Below are positions 53,629 through 62,504 of a DNA stretch of 64,000 nucleotides, piece by piece (the stretch's first letter is position 1; every line of letters starts with the position of its first letter). Position numbers and translations under genes: made by a program. Origin of the DNA: Sphingopyxis sp. TUF1 (GTDB lineage Bacteria; Pseudomonadota; Alphaproteobacteria; Sphingomonadales; Sphingomonadaceae); assembly GCF_036687315.1 (NCBI RefSeq), contig NZ_CP144683.1, positions 372,001 through 436,000 of the forward strand, given 5' to 3'. Below the pieces are notes generated by a model. It ran no database searches and was not told the origin of the DNA. It saw only the letters and a list, made by a program, of their open reading frames with translations.

Positions 53629-54190
53629 GCGGGATTCCCGCGCTGGTCAGCAGGCTGCGCGTTTCGAAGAGCGGCAGGCCGACGACGTTCGAATGGCTGC
53701 CCGACAGGAAGCGCACAAAAGCTTCGGCGCGGCCCTGGATCGCATAGCCGCCCGCCTTGCCCATCCCTTCTCCGCTTGCAACATAGGCGTCGATCTCGGC
53801 GGCGGAGAGCGCCTTGAAGGCGACGATCGTATCGACGACGCGCACGCGCGGACGATCGTCGGCGCCAATGACGCACACACCGGACCAGACATGGTGCCGC
53901 CGCCCCGACAGCAACCCCAGCATTCGCCTGAGATCGCCCTCGTCGGCCGGTTTTTCCAGGATGCGGCGCCCGACGGCTACCGTCGTGTCGCCCGCCAGCA
54001 CCACTTCGTCCAGCGCCCGCGCGACCGCAAGCGCCTTGCCGCGCGCGAGCCGGGCGACATAGTCGCGCGGCAGCTCGCCCTTCAGAGGCGTTTCGTCGAT
54101 TTCGGGGGCCGCGACGCGCGTCGGCGTAACGCCAATGCGCGCCAGAAGCTCAAGACGCCGCGGCGAGGTGGAAGCGAGAACCAGCATCAC
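53621..54190 (-). CDS. maf: Maf-like nucleoside triphosphate pyrophosphatase
   Basis: A 189-residue protein: LVLASTSPRRLELLARIGVT (phosphate loop), DETPLKGELPRDYVARLARG, and VVLAGDTTVAVGRRILEKP. Maf hydrolyses modified or canonical NTPs to NMP and is linked to septation. It begins 20 bp after infA and overlaps the RNase gene by 8 bp. Confidence 0.94.
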   Translation of the reverse strand: MMLVLASTSPRRLELLARIGVTPTRVAAPEIDETPLKGELPRDYVARLARGKALAVARALDEVVLAGDTTVAVGRRILEKPADEGDLRRMLGLLSGRRHHVWSGVCVIGADDRPRVRVVDTIVAFKALSAAEIDAYVASGEGMGKAGGYAIQGRAEAFVRFLSGSHSNVVGLPLFETRSLLTSAGIPLG

Positions 54191-54210
54191 GCGGGTCGCG
54201 CCCGCGTCGG

Positions 54211-54456
54211 TCAGGACGGCCCTGGGCCGCCGCGACCCGGCATGAAGCGATAGGTGATCCGGCCCTTGGTCAGGTCATAAGGCGTGAGTTCGACGAGCAC
54301 TTCGTCGCCAACGAGAACGCGGATGCGGTTCTTGCGCATCTTGCCGGCCGTGTGACCCAGAATCTCGTGGTCATTTTCCAGTCGGACGCGAAACATCGCG
54401 TTGGGCAGCAGTTCGACCACTTGGCCGCGCATTTCCAGAAGTTCTTCTTTCGCCAT
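54211..54456 (-). CDS. infA: Translation initiation factor IF-1
   Basis: An 81-residue S1-like protein: [40 protein letters not shown] and [11 protein letters not shown]. It binds the ribosomal A site at initiation. It leads the infA-maf-rng-yacG set. An extra GRGGPGPS tail is small and not unusual. Confidence 0.97.
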   Translation of the reverse strand: MAKEELLEMRGQVVELLPNAMFRVRLENDHEILGHTAGKMRKNRIRVLVGDEVLVELTPYDLTKGRITYRFMPGRGGPGPS

Positions 54457-54574
54457 CGATCCTCTATGGGCTCAAAATATCAGGATGGGCGCCCATAACC
54501 GCAATCGCCGCCAATTGAAAGCAATCTGTCACACGCCCGTTCGGGCGGCATCAAAGACCGCGGACGCGGTTTTT

Positions 54575-54724
54575 GTTCACGCGGAGACGCGGAGGCGCGA
54601 AGACGTTGGTCGGGAACGACAGGTCCCTTTCTCTATCTACGGTACGCCCCGTCGCAACGTGGAAGAGAGGAATCGCTTTCGCGGTCGTCGCAATCGCTCC
54701 GCGCCTCCGCGTCTCCGCGTGAAC
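54575..54724. repeat. 25-bp perfect inverted repeat flanking ~100 bp
   Basis: GTTCACGCGGAGACGCGGAG (+5 bases) at 54575-54599 is exactly complementary to 54700-54724. The arms also contain the GCGGAG-A/G-CGCGGAG heptamer-like pattern of intergenic repeats. A short hairpin (ACCGC-GGAC-GCGGT, then T4) lies just left at 54557-54570 and may end the cupin/GNAT transcript. No gene lies in the 275 bp between infA and the cupin gene. Confidence 0.75.
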
Positions 54725-54731
54725 TAGACTA

Positions 54732-55598
54732 TCAGGAAAAAAGTTTGAGCTTGCGCGCGATCCGCCAGCCAAGGCTCCGCACCCGCGCATGATCGGGCCA
54801 GCGCGGCGGCATGGCGGCATCGACGCCGAACCGGCGCAGCGCGGCGTTGGCGGCGTGCGCCTCGGCCTCGCGATAACTCCACTCGCTGCGCCAGGTGATC
54901 GACAGCGAGATCGACGGCGCATCGCCATTGGCGACGAAATGCGGGGCCATCACCGGCATCAGCACGGCGTCGCCGGGACCGAGCGGCACCTGCTGTTCGC
55001 CGCCGCGATAGCGCTCGTCCCACGGCAGGTTGCGGTGGCCGCCGGTATGATAGCGTTCATGTTCGATGCGGTGCGCAAAGCGCTCGTCGCCCGCGGGCCA
55101 GACATTCATCACCTTCGTGCCGCGCAGCTGGAGCAGGATATTATGCTCGGGGTCGAAGTGGAACGGCGTAATCGACCCCGGCGACGAGATGAAGATAAAG
55201 CCCTGCGGCGTCAGCATCGCCCCCGTGCGCGGCACGACGACCGATTCCAGCTCGCCGAGCAGATCCATCAGCAGCGCGCGATAGTCGGGCATCGTCTCGA
55301 TATTCTTGAGCACCGCCCAGCTGCCATTGGTATCGATCGTGCGGATCGTCTCGCCGATCGACAGGCCGTTCGCCGGAATATCCTCCGGCCGGATGCCGAC
55401 GGGCAGGTCGCCGGGATTATATTCGACCGCGCTCGCGGGCAGCGTCTCGCCAAGCTGCGCCAGCGCCTCGATCGACAGCAGCGGATGGTCGGGCAGATGA
55501 TGATGAAGCAGCCCAGCCTGCGTGGGATACATCTCGGCCACGCGCGCCAGCGTTTCCGCAGGAAAGACGGGGCGAGAGATGGTCTGATGCACGGTCAT
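54732..55598 (-). CDS. Cupin-like (JmjC-type Fe(II)/2-oxoglutarate) oxygenase
   Basis: A 288-residue cupin-like protein. Iron site HFD (TPFHFDPEHN) and the later His in GPGDAVLMPVMAPHFVANGD form the HxD...H triad. The N-terminal part is helical. Such proteins hydroxylate proteins or act in natural-product pathways. It overlaps the upstream GNAT gene by ATGA. The substrate is unknown. Confidence 0.82.
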   Translation of the reverse strand: MTVHQTISRPVFPAETLARVAEMYPTQAGLLHHHLPDHPLLSIEALAQLGETLPASAVEYNPGDLPVGIRPEDIPANGLSIGETIRTIDTNGSWAVLKNIETMPDYRALLMDLLGELESVVVPRTGAMLTPQGFIFISSPGSITPFHFDPEHNILLQLRGTKVMNVWPAGDERFAHRIEHERYHTGGHRNLPWDERYRGGEQQVPLGPGDAVLMPVMAPHFVANGDAPSISLSITWRSEWSYREAEAHAANAALRRFGVDAAMPPRWPDHARVRSLGWRIARKLKLFS

Positions 55599-56779
55599 GT
55601 CGGGCTTTCTTCGTCGATTTGCGGGTTCGGGTCACGCTTCCAGCGCCGCCACGCCCGCTCCGCGCGCGTCAGCCACGCGAAGCGCCACCGGTCGGCTGCG
55701 CCCGACAGCGGAACATTGACCCAGACGAGCGCGCGGCGTTCGCGCCAGACGCTGTCGATCATCGGGTGGCCGGGCGCCGCGCAGCTGTCGACCCACATAA
55801 TGCGCGGGTCGTCCAGCAGATCGAGATTCGCCTGTTGCAGCAACACGCCCGGCGAAAAGCGCGCATAATCCTCGTCAAACGCGGTTTTGAACGAAAAGCC
55901 GCCCGGCGGGCACAGGAAGTTGACGAGCATCGCGAGCGGCCGTCCGTTCAAATCGAGCGCGCGCATGTCGAGGCGCCCCGCCGCAGCAGCGGCGGGCACG
56001 ATGGCGCGGAACCAGGCCTCGGTATCGCTGTGGCTCGCGAGCGCCGACGCTGCGCGCCCTTTCCAGCCGCGCGCCTCCAGATCGAGAAAAGCATCAATCC
56101 ACGGCCCCGGTGCTTCGTCCGCCTGCCAGCGGCGAAATTGCACCGCCCCCTCTTCGGCGAGCCGATTCGCCTGTCGCCGAAGTTCCTTGCGTTTCTTCGC
56201 GCGCACCGCGGCGTCCCAATAGGCGGCGGGCGACAGGTCGCTTTCGAGCAGCGCGCGCTCCTCGCGATGGACGACTTCCGCCGCGCCGCCGCGCTGGCGC
56301 GCGACTTCGGCGAGCGCGCGGTGAAGCGGTCCTTCCTCGGTCAATCGCGGGACATGCAACAGCGTCCGTGCCCACGGCGCGGCATCGCACCAGCCGAGCA
56401 GAATCGACCAGAAAAGGGTTTCGAACCCGGCGCGCACCAAAGGGGCGCCGTGGAAATGATTGGGGTGCGTCCATCCCGTCGCATGACGCAGCGGCAGGCG
56501 GCCGTACCGCGCCGCGGGTGCGAGCGGCATAACGCCGATCAGCGGTCCGTCGGCGGCATCCTGCACAACGATCAGCCGCGCGTGCCGTTCGGGATCGAGC
56601 AAATGGAGCGCCGATTGCAGGCACCAGCGTTCGGCAAAGGGATTGGGCTCACTCGCCTCGCCCGCCAGCCCGTCCCACGCCGCCGCCAGCCCCGCCGACA
56701 GTGCGAGCGGATCGACGACGCGCACCGTTAGCGGCGCGGCGTGGATGCTGCTGACCGGAAAGGCAGGATGGACCGTCAT
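55595..56779 (-). CDS. GNAT (CelD/BcsL-like) acetyltransferase
   Basis: A 394-residue protein of the two-GNAT-fold CelD/BcsL group (Acetyltransf_6). Signature stretches are AAVRAKKRKELRRQANRLAE in the middle and RPLAMLVNFLCPPGGFSFKT and DYARFSPGVLLQQANLDLL near the end. ATG 56779 is preferred over a TTG two codons upstream. Members modify polysaccharide or lipid carriers. It is coupled to the cupin gene by ATGA. Confidence 0.8.
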   Translation of the reverse strand: MTVHPAFPVSSIHAAPLTVRVVDPLALSAGLAAAWDGLAGEASEPNPFAERWCLQSALHLLDPERHARLIVVQDAADGPLIGVMPLAPAARYGRLPLRHATGWTHPNHFHGAPLVRAGFETLFWSILLGWCDAAPWARTLLHVPRLTEEGPLHRALAEVARQRGGAAEVVHREERALLESDLSPAAYWDAAVRAKKRKELRRQANRLAEEGAVQFRRWQADEAPGPWIDAFLDLEARGWKGRAASALASHSDTEAWFRAIVPAAAAAGRLDMRALDLNGRPLAMLVNFLCPPGGFSFKTAFDEDYARFSPGVLLQQANLDLLDDPRIMWVDSCAAPGHPMIDSVWRERRALVWVNVPLSGAADRWRFAWLTRAERAWRRWKRDPNPQIDEESPT

Positions 56780-56864
56780 CGGCAAGAGTTTGGCAGCAAA
56801 GCGTTAAAATGGGGTGGCGATTCGATGGAGGGGATCGTCGGTTTTCGACCGGAAGCGGACATAA

Positions 56865-57004
56865 AATCCTCCCTGTGGCCGAAGGCCATGGGGAGGGGGA
56901 CCGCGCCCGAAGGGCGTGGTGGAGGGGCCGCGACGGTAGCGCCAAAGCCCCTCCGTCAGCGCTTCGCGCTGCCACCTCCCCATCGCTGCGCGACAGGGAG
57001 GATT
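56865..57004. repeat. ~140-bp palindromic intergenic element (MITE-like)
   Basis: Perfect 11-bp ends AATCCTCCCTG and its complement (56994-57004). Inside, GGGGAGGGGGACC and later GGTGGAGGGGC alternate with their complements (CCCCTCC, CCACCTCCCC). This G/C-paired layout is common in alphaproteobacterial intergenic repeats. It abuts the next repeat by 8 bp. Confidence 0.7.
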
Positions 57005-57012
57005 ATCATCAT

Positions 57013-57085
57013 CGTCATCCCGGACTTGATCCGGGATCCATAGCAGCGCCGAAGTCATGGATCCCGGATCGAGTCCGGGATGACG
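57013..57085. repeat. REP-like 28-bp inverted repeat pair
   Basis: CGTCATCCCGGACTTGATCC (+8 bases) at 57013-57040 pairs with 57058-57085 with a single mismatch; spacer 17 nt. Each arm is itself partly palindromic (ATCCCGGA...TCCGGGAT). This sequence type is very common in sphingomonad and other alphaproteobacterial intergenic spaces. Confidence 0.8.
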
Positions 57086-57355
57086 AAACTGGACAATGAT
57101 TGTCCGCTCCCCACTCAAACCGCACATCCGCCGCGCAAAAAAAACGCTGTCCTACATGACCCGGCTGTGCCAGCCTTCATCCCGGCTCTTTCAATATGTG
57201 AACGAAAGCGATCGCCGATCCGTCAGCGGGCGTGTGCAGAATAGGGACGCGCATATCCGACAAGCCCGGCAAAGCGGCCAGCGCACAAGGCTGACCTTTA
57301 CTGACCTTTGAAAGAACGCTCATATAGCGCCCAGTGGGTGATGAAGGACCCGGCT

Positions 57356-57787
57356 ATGGTAAGCATTTCGCACGAAAGCATCGAAGAAACCGAACGGCGC
57401 CTGAAACAAGTGATTCAGAGCGCGAAGCTGGTGGTATATGATCAGGAATATGCTTTCGCCGAATTTGCACTTTCTGAATTTCCCAACGCCATAAATGCTG
57501 AGGCTCTTGCATTGGTGCGCGACGACAATGTGTGGAGCCAGCTCCTGCCCTGCACAGATCCCGACGAGGAACGCTTCGCGCTTTTTCGATTTCACTTCCC
57601 GGCGGGTGCGGACAACAGCGGTTTTGTCGGATGGCTTGCCGGCCACCTGAAGCGCCGGTTCGGGACCGGCGTTTTCGTCATCTGCGGGCAGAACAGAAAC
57701 GACGGCGGCATATTCGACTATTGGGGCGTTCCCTCAACGGTCGCGCACGAGGCAATATCCGAAGTCAGAAATCTCGTTCGGGGCTAA
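57356..57787 (+). CDS. Hypothetical protein, DUF6196-like
   Basis: A 143-residue protein with SISHESIEETERRLKQVIQS, AKLVVYDQEYAFAEFALSEF and DNVWSQLLPCTDPDEERFAL. The pattern resembles the DUF6196 family, recalled without a search. ATG 57356 follows AAGGA by 8 nt; in-frame earlier starts are 57308 (TTG) and 57341. No neighbours on the same strand. Function unknown. Confidence 0.55.
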   Translation: MVSISHESIEETERRLKQVIQSAKLVVYDQEYAFAEFALSEFPNAINAEALALVRDDNVWSQLLPCTDPDEERFALFRFHFPAGADNSGFVGWLAGHLKRRFGTGVFVICGQNRNDGGIFDYWGVPSTVAHEAISEVRNLVRG

Positions 57788-57909
57788 GGCTTGGACCCGA
57801 TAAGCGGGCTTTTTCAGACGAGGACTTTTCTGATTCAGGCGCGGAATGAGACCAAGCGACGCGACCGCTGCCGAACTGTAAGCAGGCGCAGCCGGGCGAG
57901 CGCGGCGGA

Positions 57910-59805
57910 TTAAATTCCGAACAACTTTGCCAGCGATTTTTCCAGCATGAAAAATTGCCAGATCAACCGCCCGTGATCGCGGCGACCCGACTGGTGCGCA
58001 GCGACGATGCGTTCGATCTCGGCCATGTCGAACCACCCTGCGCGCGCGAGCGTCGAAGAGGTCGCGAGCGCCTTCGCTTGCGGTGCCAGCGCGCCGCGGA
58101 ACCACGCCGATACCGGCGTCACAAACCCCATCTTGGGTCGATAGAGGATGTCGTTCGGCAGATAGCGTTCCATCGCCTGCTTCAAAATCGCCTTGCCGGT
58201 CCCGCCCTTGACGCGCATCGCCGCGGGCAGGCTCGCGGCGAATTCGACGAGCCGGTAATCGAGCAAAGGCTCGCGCGCCTCAAGGCTGACGGCCATGCTC
58301 ATCCGATCGGTCTTGGTCAGAATGTCGCCAGGCAGCCAAATCCGTAGGTCGGCATATTGCGCACGGTCGAGCGGTTCGCGCGCGGGCGCCTCGGCCATCG
58401 CTTTCCAGTATCGCGCCTCGGCGACATGATCGCCCAGCCCGTGAAGCGCGGAGTCGTTGAACAGCCGCGCGCGCTGCGTCGGCCCCGTCACGCCGACCGC
58501 CTCGGCATAACCTTCTGCGCCGCTCTTCGACAGGCTGGCGAGCGTCGCACGCGCGCGCAGCGGCCGCGGCGCCCAGTCCATCTGCGGCCAGACCTTCGCC
58601 AACGGCCCAAGCACGCCCCGGCGCAGAAAAGCGGGGATCAGCCCGCGCAGCCGCTCCTCCTGATGCTGAAAGACCAGGCGGCGATACCCCGCGAACGCCT
58701 CGTCGGCGCCGTCGCCCGACAGCGCGACCGTCACCGCTTCGCGCGCCAGTTCGCACACGCGGTACGTCGGCAGCGCGCTCGCGTCGGCAAAAGGTTCGTC
58801 GAACATGTCGGCGATCGTGTCGATCAACGCGAAATCGCCCGCCGCGACGGTGCGCGTGCGGTGATCGGTGGCAAAGCGCTCGGCGATTTGCTGCGCATAG
58901 GCCGTTTCGTCGAGCGCGGCCTGGTCGAAGCCGATGGTGCAGGTCTTGACCGCCTTCGCGCTCGCTTCGGCCATCAGCGCGACGACCGCGCTCGAATCGA
59001 CCCCGCCCGACAGAAAGGCGCCGAGCGGAACGTCGGCGACCATCCGGTCGCGCACCGCAGCGCGCATCAGGTGGATCAGATGTTCGGCCGCCTCGCCTTC
59101 GCTCGCCTTGATCCGCCGCGAAAAATCGGGCGACCACCAGCAGGTCGGCGCGGGCACGGCCTTGCCGCGTTCGAGCATCAGATAATGGCCGGCGGGTAGC
59201 TTCTCGACCCCCGCGACGATGCAATTGTCGTCGGGGACATAACCGAGCGCGAAGAAATCCTCGACCGCGGTAAAATTGGCTTCCTGCCGCAGCAGCGGGT
59301 GGCGCAGCAGCCCTTTCAGTTCCGACGCGAACGCCACCGACCCGTCGGACAGCCGCGCATAGTGCAGCGGCTTAACCCCCAGCCGGTCGCGCGCGAGGAA
59401 CAGGCAGCCGCGCACATGGTCGTGAATCGCAAAGGCGAACATGCCGTTCAGCCGCGACAGGCACTCGGGCCCCCATTGCCGCCAGGCCGAGATGATGACC
59501 TCGGTATCGCCGCTGGTGCGAAAGCGGTGCCCGCGATCCTCAAGCTCGGCGCGCAATTCGCGGAAATTATAGATTTCGCCATTATAGGTGAGCGTCACCG
59601 CCTCATCGTCGCTCGCCATCGGTTGCGGGCTGCCCGCAATGTCGATAATCGAAAGGCGGAGATGCCCCAGCCCAACGCCCGGCGCGGTCCATTCACCCGA
59701 CCCATCGGGGCCGCGATGCTGCATCGGCTGGAGCATCGCGCGCAGCCGCGCAGGATCGACCGGCTTCGCGGTCTCAAGATGATAGATGCCCGCGATGCCG
59801 CACAT
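57910..59805 (-). CDS. asnB: Asparagine synthase (glutamine-hydrolysing), XrtA-associated
   Basis: A 631-residue class II amidotransferase. Catalytic Cys is residue 2 (CGIAGIYH), then MQHRGPDGSGEW and LTYNGEIYNF; the synthetase half has SGGVDSSAV, the ATP-binding loop, and LSGDGADEAFAGY. In XrtA clusters this gene is the PEP-CTERM amidotransferase and may decorate an exopolysaccharide or a surface glycan. It is 9 bp downstream of the XrtA gene. Confidence 0.93.
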   Translation of the reverse strand: MCGIAGIYHLETAKPVDPARLRAMLQPMQHRGPDGSGEWTAPGVGLGHLRLSIIDIAGSPQPMASDDEAVTLTYNGEIYNFRELRAELEDRGHRFRTSGDTEVIISAWRQWGPECLSRLNGMFAFAIHDHVRGCLFLARDRLGVKPLHYARLSDGSVAFASELKGLLRHPLLRQEANFTAVEDFFALGYVPDDNCIVAGVEKLPAGHYLMLERGKAVPAPTCWWSPDFSRRIKASEGEAAEHLIHLMRAAVRDRMVADVPLGAFLSGGVDSSAVVALMAEASAKAVKTCTIGFDQAALDETAYAQQIAERFATDHRTRTVAAGDFALIDTIADMFDEPFADASALPTYRVCELAREAVTVALSGDGADEAFAGYRRLVFQHQEERLRGLIPAFLRRGVLGPLAKVWPQMDWAPRPLRARATLASLSKSGAEGYAEAVGVTGPTQRARLFNDSALHGLGDHVAEARYWKAMAEAPAREPLDRAQYADLRIWLPGDILTKTDRMSMAVSLEAREPLLDYRLVEFAASLPAAMRVKGGTGKAILKQAMERYLPNDILYRPKMGFVTPVSAWFRGALAPQAKALATSSTLARAGWFDMAEIERIVAAHQSGRRDHGRLIWQFFMLEKSLAKLFGI

Positions 59806-59814
59806 AAGCGGTCC

Positions 59815-61293
59815 CTAGCGGCTTTTGAGCGCGCGGTCAGCCATCGCTTTGGCTCCGCCCGACGCGGAAACGAAGGCGCTGATCGCATCGCGCCCGCCCT
59901 GTCCCTCCTCGCTCGTCACGATCAGCGCCATCGCGCGGGGGTCGCCGCCGGTCAGCCGCGCCTTCAGTTCGGCGAGTTTCGCCGTCCGCGAACTGCCCGT
60001 CACCGCGCCGCCGACGACATACCAGGTCGCGGCGTCGCGCAGCACCGGGCCGGGGTGCAGCAACCGTTCGGTCTTGCCGCCATCGACGGCGGGCAGCGCC
60101 GCACTCCACGCCCATTTGCTGTCGGGGTCGACCGCCCCCTGCCCGAAGGCGACGACTTCGCGCCCCTCTGCCTGACGTTCATATCCGCCGACTGCAACGG
60201 TCACGACCTGTCCGCCCGCGTTCGCAAAGTGGCGCAGCAGCCGCTGATCGGCACCGTCGAAGCGTGGCACCCAGGGCCTGCCCGCCACGCGGGCGTCGCG
60301 CCAGCCCGGCGGCGCCTCGACCGTCAAGGTCGGCGGCAACGGCGCGCTGCGCCCGGCAACGAGCAGGCCCCATGCAGCGAACAGCAGCGGCAGCGCAAAT
60401 GCGAGCGGAAGCACTGCGCGCCCAGCCCCGGCAAAACGGTTCGGCCCGTCCAGCCCGAGCATATCGACCGCAACGTCGTTCGCGGGCCGGTCGAACCAGC
60501 GCCGCGCGACGAGCATCACGATCAGGATGACGACGCCGAAAAAGATCCAGCCATAGAATATATGGTCGATCCCGCCCGCCGCCTCGATCCCCCAGATCTC
60601 GGCCGCGAGCATCGTCCCATAGGCGCGCAGCGCATTGGCAAGGATCGTGCTGGCAAGCGCCGCGGCGACGAACAGGATCCGCCGCGTCCAGCTTTTGAAA
60701 CACAGATGTGCCGCAAACACCGCATAGGCGAGCATCGCGATCAGGAAATTGACCCCCGAACATTCCTCGGCCACCTCGAAGAACCCCGCACGCGTGGTGA
60801 TGAACACGCCCTGCATCTCGGCGGCGAGGCCCGACAGGCGAAGCAGCGCGACGCTGATGTGCGCGGTAAAGGTCTGGAGCAGCGGCACGAGTTCCTCGCC
60901 GAACGGCACGAGCAACAGCGCATAGGCGAGCGGAAAGAGCAGCCCGCGCACGAGCTTTTCGCCGAGCGCGCCCCCCACCGCGCCTTGCAGCATCAGCACC
61001 AGGCCCAGCTGGCGGAACAGCGCGACCCCCGCGGCCTCGCCGACGATCCAGACGAACCCCGCCCCCGCCATCCAGACAAGCGGGGGCCACCAAAATGCGG
61101 GAGTCAGCGGGCGCAGCAGCGCGATGCGCTGCGAGACCAGCCAGCCGATCATCGGCACCATCAGCAGGCAATGGGTAAAGGTCGAGCTGTTCCACCAGAT
61201 GCCGGCCATGTCGGCGGCGTCGCGCCAGAACAAAGCCAGGATCGCCGCCGACAGCAGCGCCAGCGCGGCCAGATGGCGCTGCCACAAGGTCAT
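59815..61293 (-). CDS. xrtA: Exosortase A fused to EpsI domain
   Basis: A 492-residue fusion. The N-terminal exosortase has ~8 helices and the catalytic triad: Cys in EVAEECSGVNF, Arg in LANALRAYG and His in GGIDHIFYGW. The C-terminal part (from ~290) is the EpsI domain, with FDGADQRLLRHFANAGGQVV. Exosortase A processes PEP-CTERM proteins; EpsI is tied to exopolysaccharide export. ATG 61293 overlaps the glycosyltransferase stop (ATGA). Confidence 0.94.
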   Translation of the reverse strand: MTLWQRHLAALALLSAAILALFWRDAADMAGIWWNSSTFTHCLLMVPMIGWLVSQRIALLRPLTPAFWWPPLVWMAGAGFVWIVGEAAGVALFRQLGLVLMLQGAVGGALGEKLVRGLLFPLAYALLLVPFGEELVPLLQTFTAHISVALLRLSGLAAEMQGVFITTRAGFFEVAEECSGVNFLIAMLAYAVFAAHLCFKSWTRRILFVAAALASTILANALRAYGTMLAAEIWGIEAAGGIDHIFYGWIFFGVVILIVMLVARRWFDRPANDVAVDMLGLDGPNRFAGAGRAVLPLAFALPLLFAAWGLLVAGRSAPLPPTLTVEAPPGWRDARVAGRPWVPRFDGADQRLLRHFANAGGQVVTVAVGGYERQAEGREVVAFGQGAVDPDSKWAWSAALPAVDGGKTERLLHPGPVLRDAATWYVVGGAVTGSSRTAKLAELKARLTGGDPRAMALIVTSEEGQGGRDAISAFVSASGGAKAMADRALKSR

Positions 61294-62495
61294 GCGGAGA
61301 GCCCCAGCAGTTCGCCGAGCGGCGCCATGCGCGCATCCCAGCCATAGCGCGCGATCATCCGCGCGCGCGCCGCCTGTCCCATGCGCTCCCCTGCAGCGCG
61401 ATCGTCGAAAAGCGCCCCTGCTGCCTCCGCCATCGCTTCGGTTCCCTCGGCGACGAGCAAATGTTCGTCCGGCACCGCGTCGATCCCCGTCGCGGCCGCG
61501 GCGCTTGCGACTATGGGCCGCGCCATCGCCATCGCCTCGAGCAGCTTGTTCTGCACCCCGCGCGCGAGCAGCAGCGGCGCTACCACCGCGTCGGCGGCGG
61601 CGAGCCATGGCCGGACGTCGGGCACTTCGCCGGTCACGGTGACGCCCGGCAGCTTGGCCAGCGCGCGCACCTCGTCGGTCGGCGCCCGCCCGACGATCGC
61701 GAAACGCGCCGCCGCGTTCCGCCGCCGGATCAGCGGCAGGATGTCGGCAGCAAACCAGCGCACCGCGTCGATATTGGGGCGATAGTCCATCTGCCCGGTG
61801 AACACCGCAAGCGGCCCCTCGCCATCATCAACCGGGTCGAAGGTCAGCGCCGGGTCGAAGCGATCGGCATCAATCCCGTTCTCAACCGCCAGCACCTTGT
61901 CGCGTCCCAGCCCGCTCCGCTGCCGGAACAGCGCTGCCTCGGCCTCGCTGACGAACAGGCTGGCGGTGGCGCGCCGCGCGACCTCTGCCTCGTAGGCACC
62001 GAGCATTCGCGCCTCGCGCTTGTGCACCCAATGCAGCGGCTGGCGTTTGTCCTGTTCGGCATAGGTCGCGAATTTGGCCGAATCGACGTCGACGAAATCC
62101 ATCAGCACCGGCCCGTCGAACCGGGCGGGCAGATATTGCGCCATCTGCCCCGAAAAGGCGACAATATGGCTGATGCGGCCCTGCCCGATCAGCGCGTCGA
62201 CATGGCCCGCCAGCGCCTTGCTCCGAAACAGATGGTTCGAGACCGGCTCGCCGCGCAGCACTGCCTCTGCCAGCGCGCGCGGCCGCGACACCTTGCGCAC
62301 TTCGATCATCAGGCTTTTGCAAAACGGGGCCATTTTAGCGCGGGCGCTTTCGACATCGGCATCATTGTCCGCCAGCGCCGCGACATGCACCGGCGCCAGC
62401 TTCGCCAGCGCCTCGAACATATGCCAGCTGCGGATACGGTCGCCGCGGTCGGGCGGCCACGGCGCGCGGTGAACGAGGAACAGGATTTCGGGCAT
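61290..62495 (-). CDS. XrtA-system glycosyltransferase (TIGR03087, Stp1-like)
   Basis: A 401-residue GT-B glycosyltransferase: ILFLVHRAPWPPDRGDRIRS (acceptor/N-domain), then VFTGQMDYRPNIDAVRWFA, VTGEVPDVRPWLAAADAVVA and GVQNKLLEAMAMARPIVASA (donor site). These features match the PEP-CTERM/XrtA-associated family. It overlaps xrtA by ATGA. It probably adds a sugar during exopolysaccharide synthesis. Confidence 0.92.
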   Translation of the reverse strand: MPEILFLVHRAPWPPDRGDRIRSWHMFEALAKLAPVHVAALADNDADVESARAKMAPFCKSLMIEVRKVSRPRALAEAVLRGEPVSNHLFRSKALAGHVDALIGQGRISHIVAFSGQMAQYLPARFDGPVLMDFVDVDSAKFATYAEQDKRQPLHWVHKREARMLGAYEAEVARRATASLFVSEAEAALFRQRSGLGRDKVLAVENGIDADRFDPALTFDPVDDGEGPLAVFTGQMDYRPNIDAVRWFAADILPLIRRRNAAARFAIVGRAPTDEVRALAKLPGVTVTGEVPDVRPWLAAADAVVAPLLLARGVQNKLLEAMAMARPIVASAAAATGIDAVPDEHLLVAEGTEAMAEAAGALFDDRAAGERMGQAARARMIARYGWDARMAPLGELLGLSA

Positions 62496-62504
62496 TACCC
62501 GCGT

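Larger units (their letters stand above)
56780..57355. other. Intergenic region filled by two palindromic repeats
   Basis: 576 bp between divergent genes. The repeats at 56865-57004 and 57013-57085 occupy its centre. The right part (57100-57355) holds no supported gene. Confidence 0.6.
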
